From Verrucomicrobiota bacterium (GTDB lineage: Bacteria; Verrucomicrobiota; Verrucomicrobiia; Chthoniobacterales; UBA10450): DNA of 19,106 bases. The notes beneath the pieces were generated by a model. It was not told the DNA's origin. It was given only the letters and a program-made list of their open reading frames with translations, and did not search any database. This document shows, piece by piece, positions 8,879 through 14,746 of this stretch (positions are counted from its first letter, which is position 1; every line of letters begins with the position of its first letter). The stretch is taken from NCBI GenBank assembly GCA_003219225.1, contig QHPZ01000097.1, positions 4,631 through 23,736 on the forward strand. Reading direction: 5' to 3'. The position numbers were made by a program, and so were the translations under genes.

Positions 8879-9223
8879 TGCTGCTGCCGATTTTCGCGAC
8901 GTGACAAAGATGGCAACCAACTCGCTTGCTTCGCTCAGCAGTGGCTCAACGCGCCGCAAAGGGAGCAATTTCGATTCATTGATCAGTTCCAGCCACAGCT
9001 GAGTTTCATCTGCTTCCTCAAGAACTACTCCCATTTTGGCCACAAACTCAGCACGGGATCGGGCGCGGCAGGCGGCGCGGTAATTTGCCGCAACTGAGGT
9101 GCCGCAACGAACGAGCTGATTTGCTATGGCTCGGCCTTCGATCGTCTTCGGAAGCGCAGCAACAAGTTTTAGAACGCGCAACGCGAACTGCTTCGTCCGC
9201 ACTTTCAATTCCTCAGGCGTCAT
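8858..9223 (-). CDS. Four-helix-bundle protein (23S rRNA intervening-sequence protein family)
   Basis: This 121-residue protein matches the four-helix-bundle family first found encoded in intervening sequences of 23S rRNA. It is all helical, of usual length, with the hallmark segments AIANQLVRCGTSVAANYRAACRARSRAEFVAKMGVVLEEADE (about residues 32-73) and LWLELI. The biochemical role of the family is unknown; members are widespread, patchy and often behave like small mobile or cargo genes. It lies 17 bases after cvpA and overlaps the modelled gatB start, an odd position inside a housekeeping run. AT-rich heptamer repeats at both ends support insertion as a unit (inference). No transposase is nearby. 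The ATG at 9223 is the only start that keeps the full first helix; a GAGG lies very close to it. Confidence 0.85.
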   Translation of the reverse strand: MTPEELKVRTKQFALRVLKLVAALPKTIEGRAIANQLVRCGTSVAANYRAACRARSRAEFVAKMGVVLEEADETQLWLELINESKLLPLRRVEPLLSEASELVAIFVTSRKSAAANLKSAI

Positions 9224-9228
9224 GCCTC

Positions 9229-9242
9229 AGCAATTTGCAATT
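9229..9242 (-). repeat. Two-unit AT-rich heptamer tract at the cvpA/four-helix-bundle junction
   Basis: Minus strand AATTGCA-AATTGCT, spanning part of the cvpA stop codon and the short spacer before the four-helix-bundle gene. It is related in period and in the leading AA to the tract at 8851-8878. Confidence 0.4.
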
Positions 9243-10143
9243 ATTTCTCAGTCGCATAGTCCAGCGCCGCGCTGAAATTGAAATTTCTCAACGCCGCGAG
9301 CAGCGTCGGGTCCCTCGCCGCCTCGATGACTCGTCGGTCCCGCAAAAGATCGACAATCCGTCCATGTTGGATCATTTGGGCGATCTCGGGATCGCTGCGG
9401 AGCGCTGCGATCTTTGGGTTCTCGGTTAGTTCGCGCGCGCCGGGAAAGGAGAGAAATCGCTCGGCCGCCTGTGGGCTGGAGGCGATGCGGCCGACTTTGC
9501 CAAGTTCATCATAGGTCTTGGCCGGAAGGACGTCCGCCTTTTTCACGGCATCGCCGATCACGCCCATCTCAAGAGAATTCTTCAGGCGCGCGAGCGACGT
9601 CATCAACTCCGACGAACCCCCGTTCGCCGCACCAGTCAAACCGCGCCGCACGTCCACCGCGTGCACAACGGTTGATCGTGCGGCCTGCTCCTGCACGTGC
9701 GCGTCGGCGATGGCGCCGACCGATCTCACGCCGACGATCATCACCCAGACCAGAAAGGCGCCGAACAACAGCCCGAGCGTTGCGCCGGTGACGCCATACA
9801 TCAGGCGCACAAATGCCGACTCATGCTGATTGGTTCGTTTGAAGAGAATCGAACCAACACCGCTGATGAGCGCATAGATCGCGATTGCGAGCACTGCACC
9901 CGCGATAATTGTCACGAGTTGGTCCGGCATCTTCAAAAACGGCCGCACCAAGGGCAGAACGTATTTCCCGCCGAAAAACGCCACGAAATACGCCGCGACC
10001 AGCGCGCCGAGCCGCGCCAATTGGCGCGCCCCGCCGCGGCGCCAGCCGCGCACAATTTCGTACAAAACCAGCAGGAGCGCGATGGAGACAAACACGAGCT
10101 GCCACATCGGCGACCCTGCCGCTTGCTCGAATTGCTGATTCAT
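9241..10143 (-). CDS. CvpA-family inner membrane protein
   Basis: This 300-residue protein has four predicted membrane helices (about 13-32, 44-64, 76-98, 111-138). The typical CvpA pattern is visible: a Gly/Arg-rich cytoplasmic loop after helix 1 (RGWRRGGARQLARLGALVAAYF) and a Gly-rich last helix (GVTGATLGLLFGAF). CvpA was named for colicin V production and is linked to envelope stress and biofilm; its molecular activity is not settled. The C-terminal 160 residues are soluble, contain FLSFPGARELTENPKIAALRSDPEIAQMI, and resemble the extra tail seen in some CvpA relatives. The ATG at 10143 overlaps the aroC stop as ATGA, indicating coupled translation, and fixes the start despite an open frame upstream. 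Confidence 0.85.
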   Translation of the reverse strand: MNQQFEQAAGSPMWQLVFVSIALLLVLYEIVRGWRRGGARQLARLGALVAAYFVAFFGGKYVLPLVRPFLKMPDQLVTIIAGAVLAIAIYALISGVGSILFKRTNQHESAFVRLMYGVTGATLGLLFGAFLVWVMIVGVRSVGAIADAHVQEQAARSTVVHAVDVRRGLTGAANGGSSELMTSLARLKNSLEMGVIGDAVKKADVLPAKTYDELGKVGRIASSPQAAERFLSFPGARELTENPKIAALRSDPEIAQMIQHGRIVDLLRDRRVIEAARDPTLLAALRNFNFSAALDYATEK

Positions 10144-11228
10144 TTGTGGAAAGAAATTGCTCGTTGCCGCAGGGTGTGGTCGCACAAGACCAGCGCGGCC
10201 ATTGCTTCTACCATCGGAACGGCGCGTGGCAACACGCACGGGTCATGTCGGCCGAGTGCCGCGAGTTTGGCCCGCCCACCCGATGCGGTCACGGTTTGCT
10301 GTTCCCGCGCGATCGTGGCCGGCGGCTTGAATGCGACACGAAAATAAATGTCTTCACCGTTGCTGATCCCGCCCTGGATTCCGCCCGAGTAATTTGTCGA
10401 TGTGCGAATCCTTCCGCCGCGCATTTCGAATGGATCGTTGTGCTCGGAGCCACGCATCCGCGTTGCCGCAACTCCTGATCCGATCTCAAAAGCTTTGGTC
10501 GCCGGCAAACTCAACATCGCTTTGGCCAGATCGGCCTCGAGTTTGTCGAAGACCGGCTCGCCCAAACCGGCGGGCGGATTGCACACGACGCATTCGACCA
10601 CGCCGCCTAACGAGTCGCCAGCGGCACGCGTTTTCTCAATGAGTGAAATCATCTTCTTCGCTGCTGCCGCATCCGGGCACCGGACGATGTTTGCCTCCAC
10701 GTCCGCTCGTTGCACCTTCGAATTGTCGATCTTCGCGACGAGATCGTACACCTGAGCCACATAGGCGACGATGTCGATCTTGGGACAAAAGTGTTGCAGC
10801 ACTTTGCGCGCAATCGCGCCCGCGGCGACGCGTCCGATTGTCTCACGCGCCGAAGCGCGTCCCCCGCCCTGCCAGTTTCGAATCCCGTACTTGGCTTCGT
10901 AAGTAAAGTCCGCATGGGATGGCCGAAACTTGGTCGCGATCTCGGCGTAGTCCTGCGGCCGGGTGTCTTTGTTGCGAACGAGGATGGAAATGGATGTGCC
11001 GAGCGTTTTGCCATCGAACACGCCGGACAAAATCTCGCAACGGTCCTCTTCTTTGCGTTGCGTCGCGATCTTGCTTTGACCCGGGCGACGCCGATCGAGC
11101 TCGCGCTGAATCTCCGCTTCGCTGACGTCGATCTTCGGTGGACAGCCATCGATTACCACGCCGATGCCGCCGCCGTGCGACTCGCCAAACGTGGTCACGC
11201 GAAAAATTTGTCCAAACGTGTTGCCCAT
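10140..11228 (-). CDS. aroC: Chorismate synthase
   Basis: This enzyme performs the last step of the shikimate pathway, converting 5-enolpyruvylshikimate-3-phosphate to chorismate with reduced FMN, in the cytoplasm. The 362-residue protein is full length and carries all three family signatures: FGESHGG (residues 14-20), GGGRASARET (121-130) and RHDPCVLPRAVPMVEA (327-342). The ATG at 11228 is chosen because MGNTFGQIFRVTTFGESHG is the conserved N-terminus; the open frame upstream runs into the intergenic palindrome and is not coding. It follows the cystathionine gamma-lyase/synthase gene by 90 bases and overlaps cvpA at its 3' end. No frameshift or missing block is visible, unlike several neighbours. 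Confidence 0.97.
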   Translation of the reverse strand: MGNTFGQIFRVTTFGESHGGGIGVVIDGCPPKIDVSEAEIQRELDRRRPGQSKIATQRKEEDRCEILSGVFDGKTLGTSISILVRNKDTRPQDYAEIATKFRPSHADFTYEAKYGIRNWQGGGRASARETIGRVAAGAIARKVLQHFCPKIDIVAYVAQVYDLVAKIDNSKVQRADVEANIVRCPDAAAAKKMISLIEKTRAAGDSLGGVVECVVCNPPAGLGEPVFDKLEADLAKAMLSLPATKAFEIGSGVAATRMRGSEHNDPFEMRGGRIRTSTNYSGGIQGGISNGEDIYFRVAFKPPATIAREQQTVTASGGRAKLAALGRHDPCVLPRAVPMVEAMAALVLCDHTLRQRAISFHK

Positions 11229-11262
11229 CGGGCGGGAAGGTAAAGCGCTCTCGCCAATTGAC

Positions 11263-11319
11263 AATGTGGGAGCGGCCTCAGTGCCGCGACGGTCGGGACG
11301 CTGAGGTCCCTCCCACATT
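11263..11319. repeat. 57-base palindromic element
   Basis: Two 28-base arms around one central base form an imperfect palindrome. The outer 10 bases (AATGTGGGAG / CTCCCACATT) pair perfectly and five mismatches lie further in. It fills most of the gap between the PLP enzyme gene and aroC and reaches the last base of the upstream stop codon. It looks like a dispersed REP-like element or an RNA hairpin that could affect read-through between the two genes. No T tract follows on the minus strand, so a classical terminator is not supported. Confidence 0.7.
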
Positions 11320-12479
11320 CAGATCGCTTCGAACGCGCTCTCCAGATCGTCCATCAAATCGCGCAAATCCTCGACGCCGACGGAGAGCCGGACGAGCGAA
11401 TCGCTCACGCCAATCGCTTCGCGTTGTTCCTTTGGCACAGAGGCGTGGGTCATGAGCGCGGGATGATCGATCAAGCTTTCGACGCCGCCGAGGCTCTCGG
11501 CCAGCGCAAAGAGGTGCGTGTTTTCCAAAAACCGCCGCGTGCCGTCAAGATCGGTTTTCAAAACCGCAGTCACGATTCCACCAAAACCGCGCATCTGCGT
11601 GCGGGCGAGATCGTGTTGCGGATGGGATTTGAGCCCCGGATAGCTGACCGACTTCACATCCTTGCGATCCTCGAGCCAGCGCGCGATCTCGAGCGCGTTC
11701 GCGCAATGGCGTTCCATCCGCAGCGCCAAAGTTTTCAGGCTCCGCAGGACAAGAAAGCTATCGAAGGCGCCGGCAATCGCGCCAACGGAATTCTGGAGAA
11801 ACGCAATCTGATCGGCGAGCTCCTTCTTTTTTCCGACGACAACGACCCCGCCGACCAAATCGGAGTGGCCGTTCAAATACTTGGTCGCGGAATGGACGAC
11901 AATGTCGAACCCGCGCTCGATCGGCCGCTGGATCCAAGGCGTGGCGAAAGTGTTGTCGCAAACCGAAATGATGTCGTTCTCGCGCGCGATCTTCGCGATC
12001 GCTTCCAGATCAATAACTTTGAGGAGCGGATTGCTTGGCGTCTCCACCCACACCATCCGCGTATTCGGACCGATCGCGTCCTCGAACGCGGCCGCATCGG
12101 TAAGATCGACAAAGGTGAAGTCGAGCCCGGCCGAGCGACGCCTGACTTTTTCAAACAACCGAAACGTGCCGCCGTAGAGATCGTCGCTCGCTACGACATG
12201 CGAACCGCTGTCGATGACTTCGAGCACCGTCGACATGCCCGCGAGTCCTGAGGCGAAAGCAAAGCCGCGTGTCCCGCTTTCCAGATCGGCGATGCACTTT
12301 TCGTAAGCGAGCCGCGTTGGATTGATCGAGCGCGAGTAGTCGTAGCCCTTGTGCTTGCCCGGGCTCTCCTGCACATAAGTCGACGTCGCGTAAATCGGCG
12401 TCATAATCGCGCCGGTAGTGGGATCCGGTTCCTGCCCGGCATGAATCGCGCGCGTGGCAAACTCGTGTGGCTTTTTCAT
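11319..12479 (-). CDS. Cystathionine gamma-lyase/synthase family PLP enzyme
   Basis: This 386-residue trans-sulfuration enzyme belongs to the Cys/Met metabolism PLP family. Visible features are the N-terminal TRAIHAGQ, PIYATSTYVQ, substrate/cofactor residues in GYDYSRSINPTR (about 46-56), VETPSNPLL, CDNTFATP (D175) and the PLP lysine in HSATKYLNGHSD (K200). The end LVRLSVGVED is also conserved. It is complete. Family members split or make cystathionine, and sequence alone does not separate lyase from synthase. Because the cystathionine beta-synthase gene lies just upstream, lyase action giving cysteine (reverse transsulfuration) is favoured by context. The ATG at 12479 starts the expected MKKPHEFATRAIHAG. 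No clear Shine-Dalgarno sequence is seen; AGATCGACA precedes it, and the same 9-mer lies upstream of the next gene back. Confidence 0.93.
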   Translation of the reverse strand: MKKPHEFATRAIHAGQEPDPTTGAIMTPIYATSTYVQESPGKHKGYDYSRSINPTRLAYEKCIADLESGTRGFAFASGLAGMSTVLEVIDSGSHVVASDDLYGGTFRLFEKVRRRSAGLDFTFVDLTDAAAFEDAIGPNTRMVWVETPSNPLLKVIDLEAIAKIARENDIISVCDNTFATPWIQRPIERGFDIVVHSATKYLNGHSDLVGGVVVVGKKKELADQIAFLQNSVGAIAGAFDSFLVLRSLKTLALRMERHCANALEIARWLEDRKDVKSVSYPGLKSHPQHDLARTQMRGFGGIVTAVLKTDLDGTRRFLENTHLFALAESLGGVESLIDHPALMTHASVPKEQREAIGVSDSLVRLSVGVEDLRDLMDDLESAFEAI

Positions 12480-12497
12480 TGTCGATCTAATTTACCC

Positions 12498-12556
12498 GCG
12501 AATGACGCGAATCCCACGAATTCGAAAGAATATTTGCCTCTATTCGCGTGATTCGC
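12498..12556. repeat. Inverted repeat with 9-base tandem units
   Basis: Arms of 15 bases (12498-12512 and 12542-12556) match at 14 of 15 positions around a 29-base spacer. The left side is also a tandem of three 9-mers, GCGAATGAC, GCGAATCCC and ACGAATTCG. It lies in the 86-base gap between the two transsulfuration genes. It may form an RNA hairpin or be another dispersed repeat; there is no T tract. Confidence 0.55.
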
Positions 12557-12565
12557 AGGCTGAAA

Positions 12566-14008
12566 TCAGGTGTATTCGCGCTCTTTCGGCGCGGCGGATT
12601 TCGGCATGTGCAAGCGCAAATAGGAAAGCAAATCGGTGCGCGTGATCAGCCCGAGAAATTTGTCGGCATCCATGACAATGGCGACGCGGCCACGGTCGAA
12701 GACTTCGAGCAAATCTTTGATGTTCGCACTGGGCGGGAGCGTCTCGAGACGGTCGATCATCGCTTTTTTTACCGGATCGTTAAAATGCGTCGGATCACGG
12801 TGCACTTTCACCAGCAGATCCGATTCATCGACGATCCCCAGCGCGCGCCCGCTCTGATCGACCACCGGTAACTGCGAAACATCTGAGTCGCGCATCCGCT
12901 TGAATGCCGTCAGCAGCGTGTCCTCAGGGCCGATCGTAATGACTTCGCCGGCTTCATAACGATGCGTGATCAGGTCACTCAAATCGCCGTGTGGCGGCCG
13001 ATGAATGAAGCCCTGCTCGGCCATCCAGAAGTCGTTGTACATTTTGGAAAGATATTTGTTGCCGGTATCGGGCACGAAACTGACGACCCGTTTCGACTGT
13101 TTCTGCTCACGACAATACCGGAGCGCACCGGCGACAAGCGTGCCGGTTGATGAACCGCCAAAGATCCCTTCCCGCTTCAGCAACTCGCGGACAGTCGAGA
13201 AACTTTCTTCGTCGTCAATCTCGAACGCATCGGTCACCAGCGACATATCAGCAATCTCGGGAACGAAATCTTCGCCGATGCCTTCGACTGCCCAGCTCCC
13301 GGATTCCACGAGCTGACCTGTCTTCACGTACTCGTAGAGAATCGACCCGGTTGGATCGGCCAAAACCATTTCCATCCCGCGTCGTGGCTTCACTCGATTG
13401 AAAAAGCGCCCCAGACCGGTGAGCGTTCCTCCGGACCCAACGCCGACAACGATTGCATCGACATCGTGCCGCATCTGTTCCCAAATTTCCGGGCCGGTCG
13501 TGCGCTCGTGCGCGAGCGGATTGGCGGGGTTGCCAAATTGATTCACATAAAAGCCGCCCGCGATCTCTTCCGCCAGCCGCGCCGCCATGTCCTGGTAATA
13601 CTCCGGATGGCCGCGTGTGACGTCGGAGCGGGTCAGGCGCACTTCGGCGCCAAGGGCCCTGACGTGCGAAATCTTTTCCTGCGACATTTTGTCGGGAATC
13701 ACCAGCACGACGCGGTAGCCTTTGGCGCCAGCTACCAGCGCCAGGCCCAAACCGGTGTTACCGGCAGTCGCTTCAATGACCGTTCCGCCGGGACCCAATT
13801 TTCCTTCGCGTTCGGCGGCTTCGATCATCGAGAGCGCGATGCGGTCCTTAATCGAGCCCGTCGGATTCTGATTCTCCAGCTTCAAAAAGAGCTGACACGG
13901 TCCGCTGTCGAACTGCGTAATCTGGACCAGCGGCGTGTCGCCGATATACGAAAGAATGGCCGGAGGTTTCTTTGAGCTGACTGCAGGGGCGGTCGGAATT
14001 TCGAGCAT
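12566..14008 (-). CDS. cbs: Cystathionine beta-synthase with C-terminal CBS domain pair
   Basis: The PLP-dependent fold II enzyme condenses homocysteine (or related acceptors) with serine. Its 480 residues comprise a catalytic domain (about 15-335) with the PLP lysine in NPTGSIKDR (K54), the cofactor loop TAGNTG (81-86) and the phosphate loop GGSSTG (284-289). Two CBS domains follow, about 345-400 and 410-465, ending LGLITRTDLLSYL. CBS pairs usually bind adenosyl ligands, and SAM control is known for some family members; no such test is possible here. The catalytic core alone would resemble cysteine synthase, but the CBS pair and the adjacent gamma-lyase gene favour a transsulfuration role. 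It starts 18 bases after the thioredoxin-like gene. The protein looks intact. Confidence 0.92.
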   Translation of the reverse strand: MLEIPTAPAVSSKKPPAILSYIGDTPLVQITQFDSGPCQLFLKLENQNPTGSIKDRIALSMIEAAEREGKLGPGGTVIEATAGNTGLGLALVAGAKGYRVVLVIPDKMSQEKISHVRALGAEVRLTRSDVTRGHPEYYQDMAARLAEEIAGGFYVNQFGNPANPLAHERTTGPEIWEQMRHDVDAIVVGVGSGGTLTGLGRFFNRVKPRRGMEMVLADPTGSILYEYVKTGQLVESGSWAVEGIGEDFVPEIADMSLVTDAFEIDDEESFSTVRELLKREGIFGGSSTGTLVAGALRYCREQKQSKRVVSFVPDTGNKYLSKMYNDFWMAEQGFIHRPPHGDLSDLITHRYEAGEVITIGPEDTLLTAFKRMRDSDVSQLPVVDQSGRALGIVDESDLLVKVHRDPTHFNDPVKKAMIDRLETLPPSANIKDLLEVFDRGRVAIVMDADKFLGLITRTDLLSYLRLHMPKSAAPKEREYT

Positions 14009-14026
14009 TTGTCGATCTTTCGTTGC

Positions 14027-14548
14027 TTATTCTTCCAGCTTCGGCTCGCCTTTGTGCGACCATTCCGATTTGCTGTCTTCCAGAAATTGCTGGAGCATAG
14101 GAAAGCGGACTTCGCCGTAATTCAAGGCGTAGCGAAGATCGCCGCCTTTGTAAATCCAGGTTGTTGGAATCCAGATCAGCGGCAGGCCGGCAAACTGTTT
14201 GATTTTGTTTTCGCCGCGACGCGGCCCGGGATCGGCCAGGATGGTGACGTTTGGTTGGTCGGCGATCTGGAATTTTTCCAGCATGGATTTTCCATCGCCG
14301 CCATCGTTCCAGACCGAGACAAAGTAGAATTTCACGTTCGGATTGTCTTTCACCATCTTGAGCCAGCCGCCGTTTTTCAGTTCGGCCTGACAATTGGAAC
14401 ACCACGGTGCCCACAGGTGCACAACGCTCAGGTCGCGCGATTTGATGGCGTCGAGAACTTTTTGCTCCACGAGAGATCCGGCGTGGAGCGAATTAGCGGT
14501 CAAAACGACCGCTAAAATCGAGACACGCAAGATCGACATCTTGCTCAT
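14027..14548 (-). CDS. Secreted thioredoxin-like (TlpA-type) protein
   Basis: This 173-residue protein has a Sec signal peptide (hydrophobic core ILAVVLTANSL, likely cleavage after LHA near residue 23). A thioredoxin fold follows with the redox motif WAPWCSNC (C50, C53), the strand FYFVSVW, and the cis-Pro region WIPTTWIYKGG. It is likely an exported thiol-disulfide reductase or redox chaperone of the TlpA/ResA kind. It is the first gene of the minus-strand run and is followed closely by cystathionine beta-synthase; a link to thiol metabolism is suggestive but unproven. The ATG at 14548 has a second Met four codons in, which is an alternative start. The acidic and basic C-terminal tail (SEWSHKGEPKLEE) is unremarkable. 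Confidence 0.85.
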   Translation of the reverse strand: MSKMSILRVSILAVVLTANSLHAGSLVEQKVLDAIKSRDLSVVHLWAPWCSNCQAELKNGGWLKMVKDNPNVKFYFVSVWNDGGDGKSMLEKFQIADQPNVTILADPGPRRGENKIKQFAGLPLIWIPTTWIYKGGDLRYALNYGEVRFPMLQQFLEDSKSEWSHKGEPKLEE

Positions 14549-14561
14549 AAACTAAGAGGGA

Positions 14562-14589
14562 AACGCCCAACGCTCAACGCCGAACGCCG
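14562..14589 (+). repeat. Heptamer repeat tract (4 units) upstream of the thioredoxin-like gene
   Basis: Four tandem units AACGCCC, AACGCTC, AACGCCG, AACGCCG followed by AAT, in the 198-base divergent gap between the thioredoxin-like gene and rpsA. It has the same unit and period as the tracts at 2808-2842 and 6347-6360. Confidence 0.6.
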
Positions 14590-14627
14590 AATTCAACTGG
14601 AGGGACACGCGTCGTCCTCCATTGCGT

Positions 14628-14656
14628 TTGACCTTCCCACCCAACTTCGTTACTGT
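14628..14656 (+). promoter_or_regulatory. Candidate sigma70-type promoter of rpsA
   Basis: A -35 like TTGACC (14628-14633) and a -10 like TACTGT (14651-14656) are separated by 17 bases. This would give a leader of roughly 80-85 bases before the rpsA ATG. The -35 is strong and the -10 weak, so this is a candidate only. Confidence 0.4.
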
Positions 14657-14668
14657 GGCGCTCCGTTT

Positions 14669-14711
14669 TCCGCGACGTTAGCTGCGCGGAATTTCGGCGG
14701 TCATAGACCGC
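14669..14711 (+). promoter_or_regulatory. rpsA leader with two hairpins
   Basis: Two consecutive stems lie between the candidate promoter and the rpsA ribosome binding site. TCCGCG (14669-14674) pairs with CGCGGA (14685-14690). GCGGTC (14697-14702) pairs with GACCGC (14706-14711) around an ATA loop and can extend by two pairs. In Escherichia coli, S1 represses its own mRNA through a structured leader; a similar role here is inferred. Confidence 0.4.
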
Positions 14712-14727
14712 TGCCACAGATACAGGC

Positions 14728-14734
14728 AAAGGAG
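14728..14734 (+). promoter_or_regulatory. rpsA ribosome binding site
   Basis: AAAGGAG ends 12 bases before the ATG at 14747. It is one of the few clear Shine-Dalgarno sequences in the window and supports this start. Confidence 0.65.
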
Positions 14735-14746
14735 CCTACTGATTTT

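Noticed and set aside
7206..9002. 598-codon plus-strand open frame
   Set aside because: It is the antisense shadow of gatB and its neighbours; its translation has no domain pattern, while the minus strand encodes a clear GatB.
11229..11318. N-terminal extension of chorismate synthase
   Set aside because: The extra 30 codons run into the palindrome; the family N-terminus MGNTFGQ begins at 11228.
11263..11319. Rho-independent terminator
   Set aside because: The hairpin is strong but no T tract follows it on the transcribed strand.
11424..12251. Plus-strand open frame of 275 codons
   Set aside because: Antisense of the cystathionine gamma-lyase/synthase gene; high GC opens many false frames.
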